Assembly: GCA_964538025.1 (NCBI GenBank)
Contig: CAZICZ010000011.1
Span: forward strand, 43,993-107,992
From: UBA5078 sp964538025
GTDB taxonomy: Bacteria > Pseudomonadota > Gammaproteobacteria > Pseudomonadales > Pseudohongiellaceae
DNA length: 64,000 bases
Direction: 5' to 3'
Positions 7,813 to 16,447 of this stretch are shown here, piece after piece. Within the stretch, counting starts at the first letter, position 1. Each line of letters starts with the position of its first letter. The position numbers and the translations under genes were made by a program. The notes below the pieces were generated by a model. It made no database searches and was not told the origin of the DNA. It saw nothing but the letters and a program-made list of their open reading frames with translations.

Positions 7813-9878
7813 TGGAAGCCTCGACCCATATTCCCCGGCTCACCTTGTGGTGGTTACTGACGGCCTTAGGCCTGGTTGTCAGCCCACATTTTCTCCGGCT
7901 TCCCCTGTGGATCAGTTTGCTGATCCTGGGCTGCATCGGATGGCGTGTCATGATTTTTAACGGCCGACTGGGTTTTCCATCCCGCTCGGTCAAAATGGCG
8001 ATTGTCTTTCTAAGCCTTCCGCTCACGGTGATGCAGTATCGAAATCAGGGTGCAGGGCTCGATGCTGCCATCTGCTTGCTTATCTTGGGGACGGTATTCA
8101 AGCTGCTCGAGATGCGGCAGACGCGGGACATGATGATTGTCGTCTGTCTGTGTTACGTGCTGACAATGGTGGGGTTCATATATACCCAAACCATTTTGGC
8201 AGCGTGTCTGGCTGTCGCCACAGTGACGGTTATTACGGGCGCACTCGTCTCCCTGCAACGGGACAACCTACACAGTTCCTTCCGCAGCAATGGCAGACTG
8301 GCCGTTAAGTTGGTAGCGCAAAGCATTCCGCTGACGATTGCCCTGTTTATTCTGGTGCCACGTGTCGCGCCATTGTGGACCATGCCAATTCCCGTATCTT
8401 CCAGCAAGACGGGCGTGACCGACGAAATGACCCCGGGCGATATCAGTCGCCTGAGCCGTTCCGCAGAACTGGCGTTCCGTGTGAGCTTTTCGGAAGAAAC
8501 GCCTTCGCACGAGCTGCTCTATTGGAGAGGTCTGGTATTGGACTTCTTTGATGGACGTTCCTGGCGCCGGGCGGGTTCCACGTTTCAGTCGTTCGACATG
8601 ATCGAACGCTTCCAGACTCCGCAGCGGGGGGAAGCTCTTGGGCGCGAAATTGACTACGATGTGATTCTTGAGCCAACCCAGCAGTCATGGGTTTATGCGC
8701 TACCGCTCGCACAGGTTTCGGCAAGTGACATATTGCAGGACCGTTACTATGCCCTGTATACAGAAAAGCCGGTCACGCAACGCTATCGGTATCAGGTTCG
8801 CTCGTTTCTCGAGTATGAAACTGACAGGGAATTAGCCGGCGTTCTGCGTGCCCGGGCGACGCAATTGCCGGAAACCGATCTTAACAGTCGCGCACGTGCA
8901 CTGGCACAGACAATGCGCGCAGCATCGACCGACAACCTCGATTACGCCAATCAGGTTCTGCGATATTTTCGTGAACAGGCATTCTATTACACGCTGACAC
9001 CACCGCCGCTGGGGGATGCCTCCATCGACGACTTTCTGTTCACCACCATGCAAGGGTTTTGCGAGCACTATGCCGGCAGCTTCGTCTATCTGATGCGGGC
9101 GGCCGGTGTGCCTGCGCGTGTGGTTGTTGGCTATCAGGGAGGGGAAATCAATCCCTTCGAAGACTACACCATGGTGTATCAATATAACGCGCATGCCTGG
9201 GCAGAGGTCTGGAGTGAAGGGAGGGGATGGGTGCGATTCGATCCAACTGCCGCCGTTGCTCCCGAGCGCATTCAACTGGGCGTTCAGGCCGTACTGGCGA
9301 ATCAGCCGGGTTTTATGGAGGACAGTCGCTTTTCCATGATGCGGTTTCGCGATACCCAGTGGCTCAATGCGCTGCGACTGCGTCTGGATGCCATGGACTA
9401 TGCGTGGAATCGATGGGTCATCAGTTACAACGAAGACCTGCAGCTGCAACTGATGGCGTCGGTGTTTGGAGAGCGTGCCGCCGATAAACTCTTTTTAGCA
9501 CTTGGCGGTGCGCTCATGGCCTTTTTTGCGATTGCCGCGTACTTTTTATTACGCGGACGGCGTGCTAACCGATACGACGCCGTCACCCGCGAATACCTGC
9601 GTCTGGCCGGTGACCTCGCCCTCGCAGGCTTGCCCCGCCAGCGCGGGGAAGGCCCGCTCGACTATTGCGCCCGTATTGCCGGGCAAAGACCGGAGTTTGC
9701 CGCACAGATGGAGGACGTAACCTCACGGTATGTAGCACTCTGCTACGAGTGTTCGGAAATGTCCGAGATGCGCGAATTGAAAAACGATGAGCGCTACAAA
9801 GTCTGGCGGGAGCAGTTGCGACACTTGCGTCGTCGGGTTATGACGCCGTGGCAACGGCTCTTGCATTGGGTGACTTAG
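7812..9878 (+). CDS. tgpA: TgpA-like membrane transglutaminase (DUF3488 + transglutaminase + DUF4129)
   Basis: Polytopic inner membrane protein with a periplasmic transglutaminase-like domain; the Pseudomonas aeruginosa homologue TgpA is essential, and its substrate is not well defined. From the ATG at 7812 it is 688 aa: about five N-terminal membrane segments (to about residue 185), a periplasmic domain with the Cys-His-Asp triad at about Cys417 (GFCEHYA), His461 (NAHAWAEVW) and Asp477 (VRFDPTAA), one more membrane segment near 560-580, and a C-terminal cytoplasmic tail. The frame is open further upstream (to 7668) but that part lies inside the DUF58 gene. It ends convergently with yciH; the stop codons overlap. 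Confidence 0.9.
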   Translation: MEASTHIPRLTLWWLLTALGLVVSPHFLRLPLWISLLILGCIGWRVMIFNGRLGFPSRSVKMAIVFLSLPLTVMQYRNQGAGLDAAICLLILGTVFKLLEMRQTRDMMIVVCLCYVLTMVGFIYTQTILAACLAVATVTVITGALVSLQRDNLHSSFRSNGRLAVKLVAQSIPLTIALFILVPRVAPLWTMPIPVSSSKTGVTDEMTPGDISRLSRSAELAFRVSFSEETPSHELLYWRGLVLDFFDGRSWRRAGSTFQSFDMIERFQTPQRGEALGREIDYDVILEPTQQSWVYALPLAQVSASDILQDRYYALYTEKPVTQRYRYQVRSFLEYETDRELAGVLRARATQLPETDLNSRARALAQTMRAASTDNLDYANQVLRYFREQAFYYTLTPPPLGDASIDDFLFTTMQGFCEHYAGSFVYLMRAAGVPARVVVGYQGGEINPFEDYTMVYQYNAHAWAEVWSEGRGWVRFDPTAAVAPERIQLGVQAVLANQPGFMEDSRFSMMRFRDTQWLNALRLRLDAMDYAWNRWVISYNEDLQLQLMASVFGERAADKLFLALGGALMAFFAIAAYFLLRGRRANRYDAVTREYLRLAGDLALAGLPRQRGEGPLDYCARIAGQRPEFAAQMEDVTSRYVALCYECSEMSEMRELKNDERYKVWREQLRHLRRRVMTPWQRLLHWVT

Positions 9879-10231
9879 CCCCCGGCAAGTTTGACCTTCA
9901 ATCCCTTTTCCTGCAAAAGGGCTAGCACAAGCTCTCGGTGGTCGCCTTGTATTTCCACAATGCCGTTCTTCAGAGTTCCGCCACTGCCACAACGGTTCTT
10001 GAGAGACTTTACAAAAGCCATCAGTGCGACATCTTCCATCGCAAGGCCCTCGATGAGGGTGACGCCCTTTCCTTTACGTCCTTTCGTTTCGCGTCGCACA
10101 CGCACGATGCCATCGGCGCTGGGGCGGGAGGCGGGTGCATTTTTACACGTGCAGGCAGAAAGAGGGGCGCGGCAGTGCGGGCACATCCTGCCACTGTCGG
10201 TGGAATAGACGAGGGAAGAATCGCGCGCCAT
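9875..10231 (-). CDS. yciH: SUI1/YciH family translation initiation factor-like protein
   Basis: Bacterial homologue of eIF1; binds the small ribosomal subunit and can affect initiation fidelity. The 118-aa product has the SUI1 fold signature in its second half, including RRETKGRKGKGVTLIEGL and KNRCGSGGTLKNG. The N-terminus holds two Cys pairs (CPHC and CTC) that might bind metal. It starts 4 bp after the stop of batD, so it is probably the last gene of the Bat operon. Its TAA overlaps the TAG of tgpA on the other strand. Confidence 0.92.
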   Translation of the reverse strand: MARDSSLVYSTDSGRMCPHCRAPLSACTCKNAPASRPSADGIVRVRRETKGRKGKGVTLIEGLAMEDVALMAFVKSLKNRCGSGGTLKNGIVEIQGDHRELVLALLQEKGLKVKLAGG

Positions 10232-10235
10232 GGTC

Positions 10236-12014
10236 TCAGGCTTTGTACAGGGGAGGCAGGATAAAGTCGTGATCCTTGTGGGCTTTTGCCTGCGACTGCC
10301 GGTAGTCGTTGCGCAGGGCTGTGATCAACTCACACAGGCGACGAATATCCGTCGTGAGCGACGCCGCATTGTCCGCCGCCTGACCATAGAGTGCCTGTTG
10401 GATCTTCACACAGATTGTGCGGATTTCTGCATTGTCTGTGCGTCTGGCGAGCTCGTCCAGCGTGTGCAAATCAGCATCAGCAAAATACTGTCGCGCCCAT
10501 CCAATCAGTGCCAGACGAAGTGCCGGCAGGTGTTGTTTCTCGCACGCTGACAGGAATTCCTTGAAGGCAATACTTTCAGAGGACGCGGCAATCGGCTGTC
10601 GATACATCGGTGCCGCCACTTCAGGCTGCTTCCGAATTTCTCTTTTCTGCTGGCTTCGACGTTGGGAAATCATGTAGGTGACAAATCCCAGCAACGCTGT
10701 GAGCGCTGCCGCCAACACGAGAATCCACAATGGCGTCGAGGGTGTCACCGTCAGTGATTCCTGGCGCGGCTGCTCGAATGCCGGGCTCAGGTCTTCTTCT
10801 GTGATGAAATTGCCATCGCCGTCGGTGCTTAGCAGCAAGGAATCATCCTGAGCGGAGGTGCGCGTGGGACCGACGCGTACCGCCGTGTCCTCGACGCTTG
10901 CGTACTTTACCTCTTCCGTGTCGATGTTGAACCAGGGCAGGGTAATGCCCGGGACACGAATGGTGCCCGTGGCGGTGGTCAGCAAAGACGCCTGTTCAAT
11001 GCGTTGTCCGACCACATTGCCATCGACATAGCTGCGCGAGATTTGGGGTGGTTCCGGGTAGATGTTCACCGAATCGATTGCAGGCATGTCCAGCGGAGGC
11101 AGCGCAGCGCCATCCAGACCGTTGGCCTCGATTTCGATCGTGCGCGTAATCGCATCGCCAATGCGCACATTGGTAAAATCGTTGTCCCAGCGTTCCCGAA
11201 TCACCAGCTCGCTGGCAGGCAGCCATACGGCATTGGCGGGATAGTCACTCGGTTTTTCCTTGACCTGAACAGTATGTCCCTCGGCAAACGAGGTAATTGT
11301 GCGGGTATTGAGATTGCGGAAGACGTAGTTACTGGAACCGTCGGTCACCTCGCCTCGGAACATGATGTCTGGAATTTCCATGCTGCCGCTGCGCTGCGGG
11401 AATAGCGCGTATTGTTTTTCATACACGCCATACCGAACACCATCCACCAGTTTTTCATACTGGTTGGGGGTGCCGATCATCTGAATGACCGTGTCCGGGA
11501 TGTCCAGGTCCGTAAAGATCGGATTACGGATACCGTTGATGGTGTAGTACAGGCGAATTGTGAACAGGAGCTGTTCCTGGACGTAAACGCTCTCCTTGCT
11601 GACGACAGCCTCCATGAACAGATCCTGCCCGGCGATCCCGGTGTCCGTCTTGGGTTGCACGGTAATGCGCAGGGCTTGCGTAAATTCACCAGCGACCCGA
11701 AGGGGAGGGACTTCGATGTCGCCCTCGTGCAGTGGGAAAAGGGTCAGGTTGTAATCAATCCAGGATTCGACGGCGTTATTGATGCTGCGCATCTGACTGG
11801 ACGTGCGAGTGGCGACCACCTGAAAACTACGCTCCAGCGGCCCGAGATCCATCTGGACGCCGCCTTGTTGGCCCTCTACCCGAATGGTGAGCGTCACGGT
11901 CTCGCCCCGGACGATTTCGGTTCTGTCCAGCGAGGCGGACACGGGCTGGGCGAACGCGCCGGAAGAGAACAAGGTGAACGCCACCGTGAGAAGGCAGGCC
12001 AACAGATTTACCAT
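10236..12014 (-). CDS. batD: BatD family membrane protein
   Basis: Bacteroides aerotolerance-type protein; periplasmic domains anchored in the inner membrane, part of MoxR/Bat systems linked to stress or envelope integrity. The 592-aa product has an N-terminal signal peptide (LLACLLTVAFTLFSSGAFA then QPVSA), long beta-rich BatD domains (SLDRTEIVRGETVTLTIRVEG), a membrane segment at about residues 428-448 (WILVLAAALTALLGFVTYMI) and a charged cytoplasmic tail. It overlaps the end of the upstream VWA-TPR gene by 7 bp. Confidence 0.88.
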   Translation of the reverse strand: MVNLLACLLTVAFTLFSSGAFAQPVSASLDRTEIVRGETVTLTIRVEGQQGGVQMDLGPLERSFQVVATRTSSQMRSINNAVESWIDYNLTLFPLHEGDIEVPPLRVAGEFTQALRITVQPKTDTGIAGQDLFMEAVVSKESVYVQEQLLFTIRLYYTINGIRNPIFTDLDIPDTVIQMIGTPNQYEKLVDGVRYGVYEKQYALFPQRSGSMEIPDIMFRGEVTDGSSNYVFRNLNTRTITSFAEGHTVQVKEKPSDYPANAVWLPASELVIRERWDNDFTNVRIGDAITRTIEIEANGLDGAALPPLDMPAIDSVNIYPEPPQISRSYVDGNVVGQRIEQASLLTTATGTIRVPGITLPWFNIDTEEVKYASVEDTAVRVGPTRTSAQDDSLLLSTDGDGNFITEEDLSPAFEQPRQESLTVTPSTPLWILVLAAALTALLGFVTYMISQRRSQQKREIRKQPEVAAPMYRQPIAASSESIAFKEFLSACEKQHLPALRLALIGWARQYFADADLHTLDELARRTDNAEIRTICVKIQQALYGQAADNAASLTTDIRRLCELITALRNDYRQSQAKAHKDHDFILPPLYKA

Positions 12015-13810
12015 ATTTTTGTTTCCGTAGGCTGTGAGTTAGTGCGGCTTTCCAATTGGCGACGGCGATATTCGAACTGGAATTTGCGCTGCAGGAGCTC
12101 GCCCGGATCGTCGTCAATGCGACGCAGCCACTGTTCGAGGGACTCCTGGCTCTCGGTCTCCGCATTGCTCATGTTGGGCTGTTCGCCGTCCTGCTCCTCT
12201 TCGCTCTGCTGCTGCTCGGAACCATCGTCCTGCTCAGACTCTTCCTGTTCTTCTTGCTGATCGCCTTCCTGTTCTTCCTGTTCTTCGCTCTGTTCCTGTT
12301 CTTGCTGTTCTTCCTCGGACTGGTTTTCCTCCGACTGCTCTTCGGAATCCTCCTGTTGCTCCGACTGCATGCCATCGTCCTGATTCTGTTCTTCCTGTTG
12401 CTGCTGTTCCTCCAGCAGCGACTGGACGATTTCACGGTTGTGAATGGCGTCTGCGTGATCTGGCTGGAGGGCGATGGCGACGTTATAGGACGCGATGGCC
12501 TGCTCAAAATTCTGCGACATGGCGAAGGCGTTGCCGAGGTTGTAGTGGGCATCGGCCTCAGTGCCAAGCTCTACGCTGAACGCCTGGATAGCCCCGGCAT
12601 AGTCGCCGGACTTGTAAGCGGCAGCGCCGCGCCAGTGCGGGTCCTGAAACAGCGCGGCGGCGCTGATCAGGTCTTCATTCTCCATGGCCTCTGCGGCCTG
12701 CTGGTCTTTTGTTTTCCAGAAGTCTTTCCACTCGGCAGCCTCTGCTGGCGCACTGGGCGTCAAGAGGCCGGCGGAACCTGCCAGAAGTGTGAGCCCCATG
12801 ATCCAGCCTCGGCGGAACATCAGTGCGCTCAGGGGGAGGGCGAGCAGGAGAATCCAGGGACCCACCTCGTACCAGATGTCAAAGTTTTCATCGACCGCGC
12901 TCAGATCTTCCTCGTCGAGGAATTCGTCCTCGGAGAACAGGGCGTCGAGGTCACTGCTGTTCAATTGGAGTTCGCTGTATCGTCCGTTGACGCTGTCTGC
13001 GAGATCTTGCAGAGCCGCGCTGTCGAGCACAGGAATCACGATCTGCCCGTTGCCGTCACGCAGGAAATCTCCGCCCGCGGCAGGAATAGGGCCGCCCTGT
13101 GCTGTGCCGACGCCGAGTATCAGGAGGCGAAATCCGGTATTGGCCAGCTGTGTTCTGATCGTGTTGAAATCGCTGCGTTCAACGCCGTCGGTGATCAGAG
13201 CGATCGTCCCGGAAGTGGCGCCAGCATCCGCGAACAGGCCTTTTGCCGTTTCAATGGCGGCAACCGTATTACTGCCGAACACGGGCATCATGTTGGGATT
13301 GATGGACGGTACCAACGACTTGATGGTGATGGAGTCTTCGGTCAACGGCGTCACCGCATGCGCATCGCCTGCGTAAACCACCAAGCCTGTCTGGCCTTCC
13401 AGACGGCGGTCCAGAATATCGAGCACCTTGCGCTTGCTGACAACCTGACGATTGGGCTCGTAATCGGTGGCGTACAAGGACAGTGACTGGTCGTAGACAA
13501 TCACCAGGGCGTCCTGACGCGCCTGCACCGGCGTCGGCATCTTCTCCCATACCGGTCCGGCCAGCGCCAGGATGGCAAGCGTCCACAGCGCTAGCAGGAG
13601 CAATAAAGGTGTCCGCTCGGCCACGCTCTTTGTGGTATCCAGCAGGAAAGGCAACAGATCCTTGTCAATGGCGCGATCCCAGGCGCTGGCCTTTTCATTG
13701 ATGCGCCACAGCAGCATGACGAGCCCAATGGCAGGAATGAGGGCAAGCAGCCACAGGGGACGAAGGAAATGGAAGTTTTCCGCAATCAGGGCGAAGGCAG
13801 TCGGGTTCAT
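12008..13810 (-). CDS. BatB/BatC fusion: VWA domain plus TPR and Gln/Glu-rich tail
   Basis: Inner membrane von Willebrand A protein with tetratricopeptide repeats, equivalent to BatB joined to BatC. In 600 aa it has two N-terminal membrane segments, a VWA domain with an intact metal site (VYDQSLS, matching DxSxS), a membrane segment pair near 310-350, TPRs at about 380-470 (AAAYKSGDYAGAIQAFS; AHYNLGNAFAMSQNFEQAI), then a low-complexity tail of Gln, Glu, Ser and Asp (about 474-555) and a basic C-terminus. The ATG overlaps the stop of the preceding batA gene (ATGA). The tail is unstructured in related BatC proteins. The opposite strand of this tract reads as a false hydrophobic ORF. Confidence 0.9.
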   Translation of the reverse strand: MNPTAFALIAENFHFLRPLWLLALIPAIGLVMLLWRINEKASAWDRAIDKDLLPFLLDTTKSVAERTPLLLLLALWTLAILALAGPVWEKMPTPVQARQDALVIVYDQSLSLYATDYEPNRQVVSKRKVLDILDRRLEGQTGLVVYAGDAHAVTPLTEDSITIKSLVPSINPNMMPVFGSNTVAAIETAKGLFADAGATSGTIALITDGVERSDFNTIRTQLANTGFRLLILGVGTAQGGPIPAAGGDFLRDGNGQIVIPVLDSAALQDLADSVNGRYSELQLNSSDLDALFSEDEFLDEEDLSAVDENFDIWYEVGPWILLLALPLSALMFRRGWIMGLTLLAGSAGLLTPSAPAEAAEWKDFWKTKDQQAAEAMENEDLISAAALFQDPHWRGAAAYKSGDYAGAIQAFSVELGTEADAHYNLGNAFAMSQNFEQAIASYNVAIALQPDHADAIHNREIVQSLLEEQQQQEEQNQDDGMQSEQQEDSEEQSEENQSEEEQQEQEQSEEQEEQEGDQQEEQEESEQDDGSEQQQSEEEQDGEQPNMSNAETESQESLEQWLRRIDDDPGELLQRKFQFEYRRRQLESRTNSQPTETKIW

Positions 13811-14868
13811 CCCTGCTCTCCCATCAGACGCGCATTGCCTTCCGGCTCGGATGCGGATACTTGCTGCCGCCGATTAAGCAAGGCGGTCCATGGCAGGCTG
13901 ATCATCGCGAGCACGAAGCTCATCAGTACGGCAAAGCCCAGCGGCCAGTAAAAGAGAACATTTACGGGACGGAAAGTTTGCTCGTCCTGCTCAATGGCTT
14001 CCAAGGTGTCCAATTCGGCGTAGATGTCCACCAGATCCTCGACATTGCGGGCGCGGAAGTAGCGCCCTCCCGTGGTTTCCGCGATCAGGGTGAGATTTTC
14101 CTCGTCGAGCTCGGCGGAAGGATTGATAGAGCGCGATCCTTGGAAAGAGCGCTGTACTAAGGAGTCGGCGCCCATTCCGATGGTATAGATTTTGATGTTT
14201 TCGGTCTGCGCGAGCTGTCCCGCCTGCACGGGGGAGATGGCACCGGCGTTGTTGACGCCATCCGTCAACAGGACCAGCACACGGCTGTTCTCGGGCCGTT
14301 CCCGCAAGTGTTTCACCGCGAGGCCGATGGCGTCTCCAATGGCGGTGGCGGACTCTTCGATCATGCCGATTTCAAGCTCCGAGATCAGCTTCGCTACAGT
14401 AGAGCGATCAAAGGTCAGCGGGGTCTGAATGTAGGCATGTGCGGCAAACAAAATGAGGCCAAGCCGGTCGCCTTCGCGGCGCTCGGCAAAGTCACTGACC
14501 ACCACCTTCATGACTTCAAACCGGGACAGTTGCGCGTTATTGATCACCATGTCCCGTGCTTCCATTGAGCCGGAAATATCCACGGCCAGCATCAGATCTC
14601 GTCCGGTGGACGGAAGCTGGATAGCTTCACCGACCCACTGGGGACGGCTGGTGGCCAGTACCATGGCCAACCAGATCAGCACGCAACAGAGGATTTTGAG
14701 CAGGCGGCGAGCATCCGCGCGCACCGAATCAGACTGCAGCTGCGAAAGGCGCGCAAAGAAGGGAACATACAGAGCCGCGTCCTGACGTGCCGCGCGGGCA
14801 AACAGGCGGTACACCAGCAGCGGAAGCGGGAGGGCGAGAAAGGCCCACGGCCAGGTAAACTCAAGCAT
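13807..14868 (-). CDS. batA: BatA-like VWA domain membrane protein
   Basis: Inner membrane protein with a von Willebrand A domain facing the periplasm. The 353-aa product has an N-terminal membrane pair (FTWPWAFLALPLPLLVYRLF, and ILCCVLIWLAMVLATSRPQW), a VWA domain from about residue 90 with intact MIDAS motif VDISGSMEARD, the second-loop LLTDGVNNAGA, and a C-terminal membrane segment near 310-335. It overlaps its neighbours on both sides by 4-8 bp, so the operon is tightly coupled. Confidence 0.92.
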   Translation of the reverse strand: MLEFTWPWAFLALPLPLLVYRLFARAARQDAALYVPFFARLSQLQSDSVRADARRLLKILCCVLIWLAMVLATSRPQWVGEAIQLPSTGRDLMLAVDISGSMEARDMVINNAQLSRFEVMKVVVSDFAERREGDRLGLILFAAHAYIQTPLTFDRSTVAKLISELEIGMIEESATAIGDAIGLAVKHLRERPENSRVLVLLTDGVNNAGAISPVQAGQLAQTENIKIYTIGMGADSLVQRSFQGSRSINPSAELDEENLTLIAETTGGRYFRARNVEDLVDIYAELDTLEAIEQDEQTFRPVNVLFYWPLGFAVLMSFVLAMISLPWTALLNRRQQVSASEPEGNARLMGEQG

Positions 14869-15409
14869 GCTCAGTAACCGCTGTTGTCGAAGAAGTGGAG
14901 GCGGACGTCGCCGGAATTTTAGCCAAATAGAGACTGCTAATCCATTGATGGGCCATGCGATACAAGCCGTCGGAATCTACATCCCACTGCTGGGCAAAGC
15001 GTCCCTGACTCAGCGTGGCGGCCAGAGGTTCACTCAGCAGCTGGGCGTCACCGTGCGTGCGCAGAAAAGCGATCCACTGGGACCCACCAAGGTTAGCCAC
15101 GGGCTCTGACGGAAAATTCTTGAGCGCGACACGTCGTAATACCGCATTGATTTCATTAACAAAATCGAGTTTTGCCGCATTGTCGGCGGCACTGCTTCGC
15201 AGGGCTGTCATGCATTTCTCGAGCTCGATAATGGCAAAGCGACAGGTGCGTCGAACGCGCCAGAGAGCGTAGAGTCGCTTGGCGGTGAAATACGTGATCA
15301 CACTCAGCAGGACAAACAAAACCCACCAGCCCGGGGCAGGGGGCCAGAACCCGACCGGTTCGGGGAGATGTATATCGGCCAACTGGCTTAAAGGGTCTGT
15401 GCCGTCCAT
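14861..15409 (-). CDS. DUF4381 domain protein
   Basis: Small single-pass membrane protein found between the DUF58 and VWA genes of MoxR/Bat operons; function unknown. The 182-aa product has the family start with DPLSQLADIHLPEPVGFWPP, a membrane segment at about residues 25-45 (GWWVLFVLLSVITYFTAKRL) and a cytoplasmic helical domain with NEINAVLRRVAL. It overlaps the DUF58 gene by 22 bp and batA by 8 bp. Confidence 0.85.
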   Translation of the reverse strand: MDGTDPLSQLADIHLPEPVGFWPPAPGWWVLFVLLSVITYFTAKRLYALWRVRRTCRFAIIELEKCMTALRSSAADNAAKLDFVNEINAVLRRVALKNFPSEPVANLGGSQWIAFLRTHGDAQLLSEPLAATLSQGRFAQQWDVDSDGLYRMAHQWISSLYLAKIPATSASTSSTTAVTEHA

Positions 15410-16365
15410 TGTCTGATCTGCTCGACTACTAATTGATTGGTGCGCAATTTAAGGAAAGGGATTTGCAGCTTGAGCATGTCGGCCTGCATGACCTCCATCC
15501 GGTTCTTGAAATTGTCTTCGTAAGCACGACGCGCGCTCTGGCTGTAGGAGTTGAGACTGCCTTTGCGCTTGCCGTCGGTAATACTGTAATAACCCGGTAC
15601 CGGCAGGTGTTCTTCCAACGCATCGTAAACGAAACAGCAGACGACGTTGTTGTTGCGGGCCAGTTGATTCAGGTACTGCATGGCCGTGTCGTCCAGTGTC
15701 ATGAAGTCACTGATGATATAGAGGGTACTTCCCGGTTTGGTAATGCGGCGGATATCGGCCAATGCCTTGCTGAGACCGCCCGGGGCCTGTTCGTTCTGTG
15801 CTACCTGCGCACGGACCGTGGCGTCCGCGAGCCGTGTATTGAAGCCATGAATCTGGTTGAGCAGATGCAGGGCAGAACGACGGCTGCGCTTCGGGCGTAC
15901 CAGGGAGTGGTCGACATCGGAAAACACCAGTCCGCCCACACGATCGCCATTGTCGATTGCCATCCAGCAGAAAATCGCAGCGGCCTGGGCCGCAATTACC
16001 GACTTAAAGGCCACCTGCGACCCGAAAAACATGCTGCTGGACTGGTCGACGGCGATGATGACGGGGCGCTCACGCTCCTCGCGGAAGACCTTCGTAAAGG
16101 GTTTGCCTGTCCTGGCGGTCACCCGCCAGTCAATTGTGCGGATGTCATCCCCTTGCTGGTAGGGGCGAAACTCTTCGAAGTCGATGCCGCGTCCGCGCAT
16201 CTTGGACATATGCAAACCGGATATGCCGGCAATCGAGCGATTGTAGGGGACGTATTCCACGATCTTGGCGGCGTGGCGCTGAATCAGCAGTTGTTGCAGA
16301 CTGATGATGGCCCCTTTGCTCTGATAGAGCGCCTGATGAGGATCAATCTGCGGCATGGTGGTCAT
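15388..16365 (-). CDS. DUF58 domain protein (module 2, Bat operon)
   Basis: Cytoplasmic DUF58 protein encoded right after moxR. From the ATG at 16365 it is 325 aa; the frame is open 60 bases further upstream but that extension (HASGCHPRRPHGPKK) is not family-like. The family core is clear: MRGRGIDFEEFRPYQQGDDI, then DWRVTARTGKPFTKVFREE and the VWA-like strand VIIAVDQSSSMFFGS. Unlike the module 1 DUF58 protein it has no N-terminal membrane segments. An ATG at 16356 is a second possible start. Confidence 0.88.
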   Translation of the reverse strand: MTTMPQIDPHQALYQSKGAIISLQQLLIQRHAAKIVEYVPYNRSIAGISGLHMSKMRGRGIDFEEFRPYQQGDDIRTIDWRVTARTGKPFTKVFREERERPVIIAVDQSSSMFFGSQVAFKSVIAAQAAAIFCWMAIDNGDRVGGLVFSDVDHSLVRPKRSRRSALHLLNQIHGFNTRLADATVRAQVAQNEQAPGGLSKALADIRRITKPGSTLYIISDFMTLDDTAMQYLNQLARNNNVVCCFVYDALEEHLPVPGYYSITDGKRKGSLNSYSQSARRAYEDNFKNRMEVMQADMLKLQIPFLKLRTNQLVVEQIRQWTAQTL

Positions 16366-16447
16366 ATGAGCTCGACTCTTTTTCGGGCCGTGAGGCCGAC
16401 GGGGGTGACATCCGGATGCGTGCATCGCACGCGAATACAGGCAGCGA

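Noticed and set aside
12056..13486. Long plus-strand ORF (476 codons) that looks like a very hydrophobic membrane protein
   Set aside because: It is the reverse complement of the Gln/Glu-rich BatB/C gene; CAG/GAG codons read backward as Leu/Phe. No ribosome binding site or family motif.
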